Under the pieces are notes generated by a model. It had not been told where the DNA came from and did no database searches. It saw nothing but the letters and a program-made list of their open reading frames with translations. This document shows positions 39,901 through 52,943 of a DNA stretch of 64,000 bases, piece by piece. Position numbers and translations under genes: made by a program. The DNA comes from Sphagnum compactum. Taxonomy: Eukaryota; Bryophyta; Sphagnopsida; Sphagnales. Within the stretch, counting starts at the first letter, position 1. Every line of letters starts with the position of its first letter. The stretch is from the NCBI GenBank assembly GCA_965153455.1, contig OZ234493.1, forward strand, positions 26,650,213-26,714,212, written 5' to 3'.

Positions 39901-42900
39901 AACATCTTTCCACATACTTTGATCTCATATTCTCTCTCCTGTAATGTCCCACTGATGCATTCTCATATAGCTACATCTTTCAAATCATATTTATGAGATT
40001 GCAGAGAGAATCCACAATAACACTTTGAAGGTAATGCTCATGTCAGTTCCAGCAAAACCACAACTAACACAAAAGAATCAGTGCCACCTAACCTGATGAA
40101 TGCCACTCACAAAAAATGGGAACAAAACCTTAATCATGAATAGCAGTGACTTGCTGACATGACTCCCCACTGACTTTGTCAGTAGTGAGTGTGATCATTA
40201 TGTTGAAAAGATATGCCCAAGATTTCAGGCAAACAATTATACAAATATATGCATCTGAATTACCCACAAGCAATGGGAAGACTCACTCCTGAAGGTCATT
40301 ACTTCTTTCAAAATGCCCAAACAACAATGAAGCTATTGCAAATACACAGTTCTGTAAAAGAGAAAGGACCTTCAAGAGCTTGCGAAGAATGGGTATCTTT
40401 TCCCATTGCCTACGGAACTGCTTGATCAGATTGTGAAAAATTTGCAGACCTGGAGTTCATAAAATTAAGTCACATAAGTCAATCAGCAAGCAGTCACACT
40501 GTATCCTCTTCTTGGGTGTGAAACACAACCCCTATGTTCCTTGCCAACTAACCACTTGTCTTCTACTGTATTGAAGACCGCATCACCACCACAGCATAAC
40601 AACACCAGATGCCCTGGCAGGTCAATGTCAAGTTTTCCTTATTCTCTGATCTTGTAAAAGTTTTCTTCCCATTCCCATATATGTGAAGTACCATAGAGTC
40701 ATGACTCTGAAAACTGTGCTCACCATTTTTGTTCATGATATCTTTCAGTACTGCCCCCTTGTTGGTCTGCAGAAGTCCTTCAAGCAGCAGAGACAAGTCC
40801 CGCATACTACAACCCATCCAATCCAGACTTGGTTAATACCAAACCTGACACACCTGATTCGAAAGCAGCAACAATCAGAACAAAACACAATACTAAACAT
40901 CACATCTGATCTGGAGATTTATTGTTGCATAACAAACCTGCAAGCAGCAGTCCCATTGACAGAGTCGCCTGAGGTGGCTGTAAGTACCAACAGCTTCAGA
41001 TAATGCTTTGCAGCATCCTGCACAAAATTGTTATCCCAACAGAATGAGTTGTAGGTCGCTTTCCACTGTGCACGTTATTGTCTCATGTTGGTTAAATGGT
41101 CAGTTTTGTTGGGAGGTAAATCAACACCCTCCATCAAACACATGAGAACAAAAATCACCCATTGCTTCAGGTTGAGGGACACAAACATGAAAGAAAAATG
41201 AATCAGATCAAGGATGGAATGTGACAATGACTTACCCTTCGGTTTTGAAGTCCTCCATGACTATCTGACATTTCTCCTAGCTTCTCTTCCACTGCAGCAC
41301 ACAAAGATGACAAGGTATTAGCAGACAATGTAGGTATGAGACTACCTCTCCTGAAAACTAGCGAACTTGTGCAATTCAAACTGATGTAATGAACATTGCT
41401 GCTTCTGAATCACTTGTTGGCAATGCTCTACTACCACTGTAACCAGGATACTGTCAGAACCACTGTAGAGGAGAGATGAAACTGATTGCATGCTGACATC
41501 CAGAAAGTGAGCAACACATAGCCTCTGGAAGGTACCTTCACTGTAGTGCATGTTACGGATGAGTGAGTGACCCCCATTTGCATGTATATCTCTGCTCACA
41601 TTGATAGTCAGGCCCTTTGATTGTGCAATCTTTGCACCAGATTTTTTTGGCAATGCTATTGTCTTCACACGCTTCACACTACCCTTCCCTTCTTTGGCCC
41701 CCGAAGACAAAGCTTTGCGTTTTACACCTTGTGTGGCCTTCAAAACCTTCACATCTTGGACATCACTATCTGAAGTCATCCGGAGTTTCTTTACTGGTCC
41801 TACTTTTGATCCATTGAGTACATTATGAGGTTCCTCAATGTCATCTGCTTGAAGCATGATGGGCTCCAAGTCTTCATCCTCATCAGATTCATTCTCCACC
41901 ACTGTACGTGGAGTATCCGGGTCACCTCCAATGAAGCCCCGGCAATTGACAGCACCACACTCACACTTCTTGGCAACAGCGCCACCAACACGTTCATAAT
42001 TGTAGTTGAAGGTAATCTCTTCTCCCTGGATTCAAATACTCCACCCACTATGTCAGCTGTTCAGGTGTATTGTGTATCATGTACCCAAAAAGCCTTAACA
42101 AATGCCAACACATTTATATCAATGAGTTTCAGGAATCAAACAGGGGCCAAGAACAGTACAGCAAGAAACACTAACATGTTATAGCAACATGTAGCCAAGT
42201 ACAAATATCTTTCCCAAGACCTTTCCCAAAGCCATAATCAACTAACCAAGCAACTGACCTGCAACGCCACCCCTTCAACATGCTATGTTTCAGAAACCAC
42301 AAATCACCTGAACCAATCATGACAAGCAACATAGTGAAGTACCTCTATGAGGTCCCGGTTTGCAAAGAGGCCAATGCACACTTCTCCATCCACTGTCCAC
42401 TGTTACATGCACTAGTCACAGATGAGAAGCAATAGGAGAAAGGATCCTATGACTCATCTCAGTGCAATGCTTCGAGCAAAATTCTTATCAGTCCAAGGCA
42501 CTCACAGGGTCATTGAGAATCCAACTACTAACAGAGGGATACGAGTCTTTCTGAGCTTTGACACCCAAAGATCATTCACCACAGGCAGTATAGCTTTGTA
42601 GGAAGACCTGAGCCACTTAAACACATCCATAAGGGAAGTGGAACTAAATTTGGTTTAATCAGATTCTTATGAAACTTCCACACAGCACAAAGAAACAGAA
42701 GACATGGACCATACTTCCCATTTTTAATCCTCCTTCATCCCTAAAACCTGAGGAAGGAGGATTCAAAGCAGCAGTATGTCCACAAGAAGCAGAGAATGCT
42801 TCTGTGAAACATGATCAAGAGTAAAGGTTAGAGACATTTCTCCACGTTGGACCAAATTAGGCCACCTTCTTTGCAGATAAAAAAGAAAAAGAAAAGGACA

Positions 42901-45900
42901 AGGGAGTTTGGCAACCTTTTCTGTGCGGCAGTTGGGTTCACAGCTATGGTTGATGAAACGACCCAAATTGCCTTTGATACAAGCATCAATCACCTGGAGA
43001 AAAGTACCCAGTGCCTCTTTTCAGTTGTGGGAAAACACAAACACCTTTACTTGAATATGTAATTACAAGCTGGTCCTAATGTTTTATGTCCAAGGACCGA
43101 CCTTTTTGTTGCAGGTCTGAATTGTAGGGTGCTTTCTCCAGTCAAAAGTTAGGAAACCTTTCATCCAAAGAAGAGAGAAAGAAAATGGCCTTCGGTGAAG
43201 CTATGGCAGGGTTTTCACTGTTGGCTACTTTAAGAGAATATTTCAGACATGTCAATAGTAGTACCACAAGATGAAGCAAGAAACAAGTAGGCCCACAAAG
43301 GAGTGTGAAGAAAATACCTCACTGCTGCTCAAACTCATGAAATAGAAGTGTTTTTGACCCTTCATTGCATACTCTTTCTGTCGTGCCTCATAGGCCTGTA
43401 TATTCAACACCTGCAGGAATCTCATTCAAGAGAAATTGTTTCAGAGCCTTGTAGCTTTGACACTTTGAGCCAAATGAGAATGGAAGCATAATGAAAGATG
43501 AAGGAAAACAAAGAGAGCACACCTCACCAACATACTCGATGATGAATGAATCCTTGCATACATTTTCCATAATCTTTAGTCCGAATCCCTTCTTCCCACA
43601 TCGAAACCACTGAACTTGTATGTGTGCTCCCTTTTGAAACTGTTACCATAACACAATCAGTTTGTACAGCTGTGAACAAACACAAACTTCTGAAGTAGAA
43701 ACCTTGCTGGCAACAACTGGTCCAACATGTGCATACATTTGTCAGATTGATGTCCTGATGTAGCACATGTGCATGCAACATGATTTAGTTCCTGCTTTCT
43801 TACCAGCTGTGACAGCGGATCATGAAGGTCCACCTCATGCAACACAAGAACAAAACAAGGTGTTTGACTAGATCATGGACACCCCTCTTCACACCTGCTG
43901 GTTGGAGCAATCTGTTAAACACGGACATTGCTGTGACAAGCACTCAATGCTGAGCATTCGATTCAAGCAGTTTTCTCCACATGCCACCTCCCCATCAGTT
44001 GGTGTTCTACATTGACAAACCATTGCCTGTTGCCCATTTTGAAATACTCAGTAACTCCAACAAACACTTTGTTAATTTGCCCCAATACTCATAAATCATG
44101 ACATGACCAAGGGTGCAAGTACAGCAGGAACTAACTACCTTTCCTGAACAACCAATATTCTGTTCAGGAGCAACAATTAAAAGAAGAATATGGTGCAGGC
44201 TTACCTCATCTGGATCCTGGTGTTTCCGACTGCGATGGTTGAATATGTTGTGGTGAATAAGGGTCCAAACAGCTGGGCGGGTCTCTAGCACATTTTCACA
44301 TACCACACTTTTCAGCTCATTTGAATGCTTAAGGACCGATATCCATTAGTAAAAGGTGTAGTGAGTGTCAACTTGCTGGACATGTCCACCCACCTTGAAT
44401 ACAGACTTCCATTGGCTTCTCACAAGTTGCATTAGTACCATCCTCTTCATCACACTCTGAATTTTCTGATATCTCCAGCTCCCTATTTATCTCTGCATCA
44501 CTTTTTTCTTGAGGTATGCAGCAATCTGCAAACTCTTTGTTGGGGTTATCACTACAGGACCTGCAATCATGTGGCAAGTACACATTACCACCCATTTTGA
44601 CTTGAAACTTGCAAATTGGATCTGCATGGTGCTCAGCTATCATGCATAGTCTGGCCAGTAGCATGCAAACACCACAAAAACATGACAGCAGCAATGCAAG
44701 CCTCATGCTCTGAGCAGTATCATTCATCTTTCACTTTGAAGAGAGACACATGACATGAGCCCACAATTGAAGTTCACAGTTCAGGAAGTCTGTTCTTCAA
44801 TCACACAACAAGCTCTACTTTGCACTGATTTTGTTTCTATGCTCCCTATTCTTCATACTCACTAGCACTATTAATCACTCCTTGAATTGTCACTGCCACA
44901 TCAGAAAACAAACTAAGCGTACCAGTAGCGATTCGTGGCATCAATCTCATCAGCAAGATCAACAGGGATGCACCGCCATTTGCCACAATTATCACATAGT
45001 ACCCAGCTCACCCTTGGGGTAGTGCCAGCACTGGCATCCACCTTATCCCTTGTGTTTGGAACCCCCTTAGTGGATTCACTTGACACCTCTTCTCTTACTG
45101 CAGCATTGTCTGTGTCTCTTGCCAGGCCTCCCAATGCACCTGTGCACATGGAAATCTATGATATCATTCTCATCACTATGCTCTAATTTGCTACAGCTCA
45201 CACATATCCCGATTGAACTTCTGTTTTCTTAATCATCACAAAAAAATAAAGACACTGAAGACAACTTTACAATTCATACCCAGCTCTTCTGCAAATGCAA
45301 TAATATAGCTGCTCCTTGGGAAGAACATTGGAACCACAGTAAGAGAGGAACAAGATGACAAAGTTCAGATTTGACAGCTCATGGAGCCAATAGAGTAATC
45401 AGCACAGGGCAATCAGCAACCTGAAACTCCTATCGCCCAACTAAACATTCCCTAAACTGAATGGCCCCATGAAGGTAGACTGCAAGGCACTGTTAGTCCT
45501 TACAATAATCCTTGCTGCTGTATCAACCACACAAAGCCACTAACCACTAACACCATAGTAAAATAAAAACAACAATGGTGATGGAAACACTGACCAACAT
45601 TGGTCCCTCTCCTCAAAGAGCCAAAACTATCCACACAAGCCCTTCCCATCTCTTCCTTCATCAGGTTGGCTGCTGTACTCAGATCATTTACAGCTCCATG
45701 TGCAAGGTCTGATGACAATTCATGACTTTAGGACCATTCAGCAGAAAGGAAGAGAGGGAAGATATATTTCATGAGCATTTGCAGTTGGCAGCCTACCTTT
45801 CTGCAAAGACTGTGCATCACCTCCGGTGCAGTTCCCATCTGAAGTAGAATTCTTTTTCAACATCGGCTCTGGTTGTTTTTTGCACGTACTTTTCTTAGTT

Positions 45901-48900
45901 ACACCTGGAACAAACATTGATAACTGTCAGATTACATCAAAGGTCAGAACTGTGGGTGAACACTGAGGAGCTAGAAGTCCCCAGTTACAGGCCATTCTCG
46001 TTTTCACCCACAATCTCACGTAACGGTCAAATATTCACCTCCCCGTCAGAACACTGCCTACCTGACATCCAGCGTCCTTGCTTGGACAGAGCAGGGGCCT
46101 CTACAGCCACTTGACATTTTCTTGATGCAGCAAGAGGTTTGACAGCTGGGGTGTTACATTTGCGAATTCGTACACTGCCTGTAGACAACACATCTACTTC
46201 AGTGAAGTTGTTGAGCAATATGTTATTCACCGATGCACCCAAAGCTCATGCACCTCATTCCCCACATCCACCAAGCTCACCTCTGTGCACAACTTGTGAG
46301 GCCTGGCTCCATTTCTCACAGATTCCCTTTCCTGATGATGCCAAATCATCAGCAGTTTTTGCAACCTCATGGGACAAAAAACCACCCTCAGAAACTTCAA
46401 GAGGTCCTTTCTCCCCTACCAGGCTCTCCTTTTCAACATGTTTCCCCACAGCCACCTTGCTTTTTTTGCTACAGGACATCGGCTTGTGTCCCACTTCTAA
46501 TTTTTTTGCCTTTCCAGCACTGCAAGTATCCCTTTGAGCCTCAGTGACTTGTCCGAACTTTCCCTTTCTGTTTCTCAAGGGCACCTTCCCATCTTTTGGG
46601 AAGACAGCATCTGAGGCTGCCACAATTTGTTCATTCTCTACGTTGGTACCTCCAGCATCTGGACAACCAGCAATCATTGCTCTAAGCCAAACAACAATAA
46701 ATTTATGCCAGCCAGAACCAGTGTGACTGAGAACCCCTTACCTACACCATAGGTACTGCATCCTTCTCAGAAGGCAGGCACTGAGCTTCACAGGTGGTCA
46801 TGCATCTCAGTACATTTATCAACCAGTTGAACTTCAAAGTCTGGATTGGATCTGGTTTATCCACTCATCTCTGTCTAGCATACATAAGACCAAGAAGGTC
46901 TCATCCTTTCAACTCAAGAAATAAGAAGCACTTGCTTCAAGTGGTTCCTTACACCACAAAGCAGCCAAGTAGCTGGGTGCAAGAATTCAATGATTGAATT
47001 CAGGTAAGCTGCAAGTCTCGCACTGTTTCCATGAAAAATGCCTAGTGCTGTGGAAGTTCATTTCATAAGGAACCATCCTGAGCAACCAAAAACTTCTACA
47101 GCACCACATTTCATACTCTCCACAGCCACAAACTTGATGTCTAGCATTCCCTGCCTAGATGTCCCAGATAAGACTCAGCAGGTTGCTACATCCCTTAATG
47201 CCTCACAAGAACTATAAATGAGACAAAGAGCCTGGAGTTGCTGACCAGTAACAAGAACAGCTGAGTGATTCAATGCACAAGGCTCAATCTATGAGCAAGA
47301 TTAGAGCAAATGAGAAGGAGGATGTGACTAAGTTGCAAGAGAAGAAGCAAGCAATTAGGGTGATGAAGTGCAATGCATTTGAACCTGTAACATTGTCACC
47401 AGCAATGCCTTCAGTTGTTCCATCTCCATGTCCAAATGACTTGTGCATTGTAGCATCCCAGGAAGTCACAGAAATGGCATCCTCCCCAGACAATCCACTT
47501 GATTTTCCCCATTGACAGCTGTACTCTTCTTTAGCAGTGTGCTCAGTATGTCCAGCTTCCTCCTCTCCAGGCTCCAATGTTGTTGGAGCCTTAAACATAG
47601 CCTCAGAGACAGCAACAGGATTTGCTTGGATATTGATCAGTCCTGCCTTCCCAACATCAACAGGTTCCTCTTCCCCTCCCTTTCTTGCAAGAGCAAAAGG
47701 AGTATGACTGATTTCCTCTACAATCCCTCCATCTCCACTAGTTTTAGATTCTAATTGGTCCTCAATCTGTTGTGCATTACCTGCCCTAATCTTATTTCCT
47801 GCCATTGCAGCTGATAAATTATGAATCCTCTCTTGTTTCTGCACATTACAAGCCTCCTTTAAACCCCTAGAGAGACGTGAAATCTGATCCATGATCAATC
47901 CAGACTCTATCTCTTCTCTTTCCCCATTGTGACCTGTGTCATTCTGACAGCCCAAGGCATCCTGTCTTATTACTTCTTGATCCGTCTCTTCACCTTGCTC
48001 TTGGCCAAATGAAGCTGTACCATTTGCCCCAGAGAGACAATTTGTGTTGACAGCATTGCCATCTACTGCTGTTTCTTGCCCCAAAAACCCAGCCTTTGTG
48101 CTGACCCTCAGTTTTTCAAACTGTCCATCAACACATGCTAAACTCTCAGGTCCCTTATGCCTCTTTCCACTAACCCGTCCACCACTAGTATGCACATCAT
48201 TTATATGAGAAATTTCCTGGAGCTGAGAGTTATCCAGTGGCTTAGCTTCCTTTGCAACATCCTTATCAACTCGGCATCTACTTCGTTGACTTCCAGTTGA
48301 GCTGCTTTCCAGAATCTTGTCCACTTCCAAGGCATTCAAATTATCTTCCTGACTTAGCTTTCCCCCTGGCTGTGCCAGTTCTGTTGGCCAATTGGGACTG
48401 ACACTGTGACCAATTTCATTTCCATTGGACATTCCCTTTCCAACAGCAATTCTCCTCTGATTCTTACCTCGCCTTCGAATGTTTTTATGCTGGATGGTTC
48501 TGAGTGGTTGTAGCTCAGTCTCTCTGCCTTCCATGCTGACTGGTCCCTCATGCTGGTGATGACTTTTCTTCTTAGCCCAGACAGTTCCTTCCAATTTCTT
48601 CTTTAGAAAGAGCCTCTCCACTGGACCCCGAGCTTCAGTCATCTGGTCTGATGCCAAATCAACATGAGGACCCTCCAGTCCCCTGTTCATGGCAGGACCA
48701 GGAACATCATTACTCTCTGCAGTATGAACAGTGATGCAGTTGCCCCATCCTTGCCTGCCCCCTCTGCCAGCACTCCGCTTCCCGGTCTTCTTTCCTGTGA
48801 TTGTCTCAAACAAGATTCAGCAAGAGAGACCCAAAAGCTACAAAAACACATACCAAAATTGCTTGGATCAACAAACTGCCCAGTTCTCTAACCCTACTTA

Positions 48901-50820
48901 TCTTGCAGTATGTGTCAAGTACCAGAAATGCCCATGCTGTAAAACAGTTGCACTCAACACAGATTACCCCAGTAGAGTCTTACCTGGAACAAATACCACA
49001 CCTTTAGGGCATGCTGACTCATGATCAGAGTCTTGATTCTGGCAAATAAACCTTCCTGTGGCCCTACTTCGTGTCACGCGAATCCTCCCAGTTTCATTCT
49101 GGAATCTGAAGCCTTCTGCCAAGGATCCATCCTGAGCAGCACCACCATTGCTTTCCTCCACCTGGAAAGCAACCTCTTTGCTTCCAGTTTGCTTTCCATG
49201 AAAACCCTTTCCAGCTCTTCGAGGCCTCACCACCTGTGCATCCAACAGTGCTCCCAGCTCTCGTGACACTCGCCCACTCTTTCCACGGGTTGATGGCAAA
49301 GTAGGAGTACCTTTTTCCTCAGGCAACTTCTGACTATCTTCCATCTTCATTCCTGCACCTGGTCCGGCATCCACAAGCAAAAACATTTAGCAGAATTCAC
49401 CAAATAGGGTTTATACTGTGCTAATAATCAGAGTCAATATGTGGAAGGCAGTGCACAACAATTCATCAAATAGGGTTTACAATCAGAGTCAATATGCTGA
49501 AGGCAGTGCACAACAAGGATGCACTAGCATTGCAGGAAATGATGCATCAATGTGAATCTCCCCCTTCAGTGCAAAAGAATATTCAATCTGTAACCCCTGC
49601 AATATCACATCTCAACTTACCTGAAACCAAAAACCCTAAAAGGAGGTCCAGGCTTGGTTTCCAGTCAATGACCAAACCCAACTCCATGCTGCATCTGACA
49701 AGAGTCTTCTCTCACATATGATTGATTGATTCTTACCTGCTACTATACAAGTTGGAGGGTGCGCAGCAGGCTCTTTGCATATGCTTGTAGCATGATAGAT
49801 TTCCTGCTTGGCATTTCCCCTTTCAACAATTGTTTCTTTGAAGGCATGGATCTTGTTGAAGATTCTCAAAGGCCTTGGCTGTGATTCTGGCTGCTGCTCG
49901 AATTCGGTAGCAGCTACTCCAGCCTGAATGTCACCCAAAGAACAGGGATCCTGCAGCATGTCGCTGCATTCTTCTTCTTCGCCCTCGTCAACCCTAACCC
50001 CAGAAGAGGACACACACCCTACCAATCCTCCATCGCCACCACCCACTTGGCTCCCCTCCTCCTCTTCTCGCCCACGGACGTCGTCATCATCGTCGAAAAT
50101 CGATTGAATCTTCGGCCCAAAGGAGGAAGAACAACCCATCAAGGGAACATCATCCCCATGCAAAACCCCGAACTGCAACCCATTCGCATGATCATCATGG
50201 CCAGCTCCACAGCCCCCACTACCATAAGGCCCTTGGTAATGCTCTGTGTGGAGAGCTCCTCTACCTAAGCGCTCTTGTGCCTCCTGTCCACCCGCCGCAT
50301 TTGGGATCAATTCCCCTCTGCCCCCATATTCGCCATACTCAAAACCTCCCGCCCCTCCTAGTCCCCCACAATTTCCACCTGCGTACTGATACTGCTGAGC
50401 TTCGCCCTGATTCTCAGAACCCATCGCCCCATTCTCGTCTTCCTCATCCTCCTCGTCCTCTTCATCTTCCTCTTCCTCTTCCTCTTCTGTTCCCGCAGCC
50501 CTGAACCCTAAATAATCCGGACCTTGATCTCCTCCTCGCAAATTCCCAAGAGCCGCAACACCAGCTGCGCCACCAGCTTCTTCTACTCCTAGCTCTTCTT
50601 CTTCTTCTTGTGATCCTCCTCCTCCTCCTCCTTCGTCGCTGCTCTCCAATTTGAACAGATTCGCGACATCATCCCGTTGTCCACCACCAGAGCCGCGGTA
50701 TCGGAACCGCTCCACGTTCATGATCACCACGCCGTGCGCCAATTCCAAAGAAGCTGGAAACTCCAGGTTCTTCGCCGTTGCAAAATGCTCAAACAGCGGC
50801 CCCGTCCCATCATCCTCCAT
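36276..50820 (-). CDS. ASHH2: ASHH2/SDG8-type histone H3K36 methyltransferase, 26 exons
   Basis: SET-domain enzyme of the Set2 group; plant members add di- and trimethyl marks to H3K36 in transcribed genes. Proposed exons (minus): 50820-49737, 49358-48984, 48794-47385, 46658-46281, 46178-46062, 45904-45797, 45708-45595, 45139-44923, 44560-44407, 44327-44205, 44026-43895, 43639-43523, 43410-43318, 42993-42916, 42399-42343, 42025-41536, 41291-41236, 41017-40938, 40806-40724, 40449-40370, 39810-39731, 39281-39236, 38915-36963, 36830-36789, 36651-36559, 36389-36276. Phases join to about 2,557 codons (Arabidopsis ASHH2 is about 1,800). Domains: acidic low-complexity N-terminus; CW finger ([11 protein letters not shown], about 1240-1285); AWS ([19 protein letters not shown], 1361-1404); SET (1405-1535; [23 protein letters not shown]); post-SET ([11 protein letters not shown]); TFIIS/LEDGF-like helices (1702-1840); Pro/Gln/Ser-rich exon of 651 codons; SRI-like end (2465-2550). 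The junction between exons 9 and 10 uses a weak donor and is the least certain. Confidence 0.94.
44520..45010 (-). other. CW zinc-finger coding segment of ASHH2
   Basis: Two exons join in phase 2 to give [14 protein letters not shown]...RYW, then [13 protein letters not shown], with the four zinc cysteines and the conserved tryptophans. CW domains of this group bind mono- or dimethylated H3K4, which would link the enzyme to active chromatin. The intron falls right after the codon of the second conserved tryptophan region. Confidence 0.88.
49395..49516. repeat. tandem duplication of about 55-65 bp in ASHH2 intron 1
   Basis: Two neighbouring copies share AATAGGGTTTA, AATCAGAGTCAATATG and GAAGGCAGTGCACAACAA. 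The first copy (about 49,395-49,460) carries a 12-base insertion relative to the second (49,461-49,516); otherwise they are almost identical, so the event is recent. It lies in the intron and does not change the protein. Confidence 0.8.
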
Positions 50821-51830
50821 TGTTCTCTTCTCTTCTCTTCTCCACAACACACAAACACACACCCCCTCACTCGACTCCCAAAATACCCACAAAATCAACA
50901 ACTAAGTCCACAACAAAAACAAACCCAAACTCCTCCGAATTCATTCCAAGTCTCCTCATCAGAAGAAAAATCAACAGCAGCAGCAGAAGCAGAAGACATG
51001 TGCACGAAGACTACTGTCTCATCAACCTATTAAGAAACAACGGCTACTGCTGATGCTCCAGCGAGAACGATACTCTTAAAGCCCCCAGCAGCAGGCATAC
51101 AGTAGTCCCAGGACCTTGTTGTTGGATCTTCTTCAACATGCTTCCTGCTGCTGCTGCTGCTACTGGCTGATTATAAGCACTTTTCACATCATTTTCCCCA
51201 CACCCGAGACTGACGAACGATTTGCCATGATTTGTCTATAACCAAGTCTGACGAACGATTAGCAACGATTTTATAACGATTTGCCTATACCCAAGTCTGA
51301 TGAATGATTTGTTGCAACACGATGAGCCAGATTTGAGGGCATAAGAGCAAAGGAAACGCAAGGCAAAGCAAAGGCAAGGCAAGGCAGAAGCCGATGGTTG
51401 CTGATGCTTCTTGGGTTTCTTGTTGTTTGGGGGGTTTTGTGTTCTTCTTATAGCGATGAATCGAGGACGACGATGAATGAAGGCGACGAGGAAGAAGAAG
51501 AGGAGGAGGAGGGAGTGACGGAGAGTGGCTGGAGGAGACGTCGTCGTCGTCGTCGTAGCAGCGGTCGTAATTGGAGTGGGCTCATGAAGTAGATGAGAAG
51601 AGTGGGAATGGGTTTGCCACTGCTGCTGCTGCTGCGTTGTTTTTGTTGTTGCCTTTAATGTACGTAACTACGTAAAAGGGACCGACTGCGGCTTGTGGCG
51701 GCTTCTTCTTCATCTTTTTTTCTTCTTCTTGTCAATACCAAACCCAATCAAATAAAGAAAGAAAGGGAAAAACAAAAGCGCATGCAATTTATTTCTTATT
51801 TCTTCTGTTTTCTCCTTGTGTTATGTACTG
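50821..51830. other. 5' flank of the ASHH2-type gene
   Basis: Gene-like composition continues for about 800 bases above the start, which probably holds a long leader and promoter. It includes a three-copy motif array (51,206-51,309), AAGGC-type repeats (about 51,346-51,390), a GAA/GAG run (51,490-51,512) and a CGT run (51,539-51,556). A 64-codon plus-strand open frame made of these runs is not taken as a gene. Confidence 0.5.
51206..51309. repeat. three-copy motif AAGTCTGACGAACGATT upstream of ASHH2
   Basis: Copies start near 51,206 (GAGACTGACGAACGATT), 51,244 (AAGTCTGACGAACGATT) and 51,293 (AAGTCTGATGAATGATT). The stretches between them also match (GATTTG...CTATA-CCCAAG), so this is a tandem array of a 38-48 base unit about 390-490 bases before the start codon. 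It may be a regulatory cluster or just a small satellite. Confidence 0.7.
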
Positions 51831-52031
51831 TAGTACTTTGGCAGCTTCAACACTAATTAAATTATTTAGAAAACATTTAAAATTTTCAAAAAAATATTTC
51901 AATGGAATTTATTTTTTTGAAGGAAAATAGCAAATCCAAGAGATTATTTAAGAGAATTCAAATTTTCAACATGGAATTTTCAATTTTAGTTAATTATTCA
52001 ACAAACATGTGTTGAAGCTGCCCTTGTATTA
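51831..52031. mobile_element. MITE-like element, copy 2 (about 201 bp)
   Basis: Ends match copy 1 at 14.7 kb: GGCAGCTTCAACAC at 51840-51853 and its exact reverse complement at 52009-52022. Outer arms read TAGTACTTT on the left and the complement of TAATACAAG on the right. The interior is AT-rich and non-coding, with sub-terminal sequence that also partly pairs. Interiors of the two copies differ strongly, so the insertions are old or the family is diverse. Confidence 0.72.
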
Positions 52032-52943
52032 TGGAAGCCGTGCTTTTTTCTGGGGCAAATTTTTGCACCTGAGTGACCAAAACAAAACAAAACCACAGTG
52101 CGAATTGTACACAGGACTTTTTTTAATTTTTAAAGCAACAAAAAAGCAAAAGTAACCAGATTGAGGGAAAACAAAAGTCACGTGTTGTCATATCTAACAA
52201 TGAGTTCTTATTGGTTGCCAGAACCAGGCAGGATTATTTTTTAAAATTCTACTTTACTGTCTGACATATAGCCAAATTTGGCTCACTCCTCTTGTCCATG
52301 ATCCCCAGTCCACATACTTGACAGAATTGATTAAATTAATAAATTTTATTATTTAAAAAGAAAAGAAAACCCACCCTCTTGTATGTATGTATACAATGTC
52401 CCAGTTGGACCATGGATTTTTCCAATTTTGCGGTGTAGCCAAACTGGAGATCATCCACAAGAGGAGTTAACCAAATTTTAGTTATACACCATATATGATG
52501 ATAGAAAAATGTAAGAATCCTTATGTTAGGTTCAGCACTAAATAATGAAGACAAAAGTAAATTCAATTCAGAACTTGTGAGAAATTATTAACAAGTACAA
52601 AGTAAAAAAGGATACCTTAGGAGTTTCATTATGGTTATGCTGGAAACTTATGGGAAAACATTTTTAAAATATTTGGCATCAAAGTGAGAAACCCGCTAGG
52701 ATACTACTACCATATTGGCCAAAAACCAAGAGCATTGGACCCTTATATATTTCAGCATAACTGTTGGAACCCGTTGTAGAAATCTGGCAACCGTGTCTTC
52801 TCTGAAATTTGGTGAATTAGGTCCAATTTTTTCTTTAAAATGGGAATATTCCCATATATTCCCTATTTCCCTTCACCAAAAAATTGTTCTTTGAAAAAAT
52901 CTTTTGGAAATTTCTACATTTCTACAAATAATTTTATTAGTCT

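Noticed and set aside
51398-51592. 64-codon plus-strand frame with a signal-like start and poly-Glu/poly-Arg
   Set aside because: The poly-Glu and poly-Arg come from GAA/GAG and CGT runs in the ASHH2 upstream region; no support for a gene.
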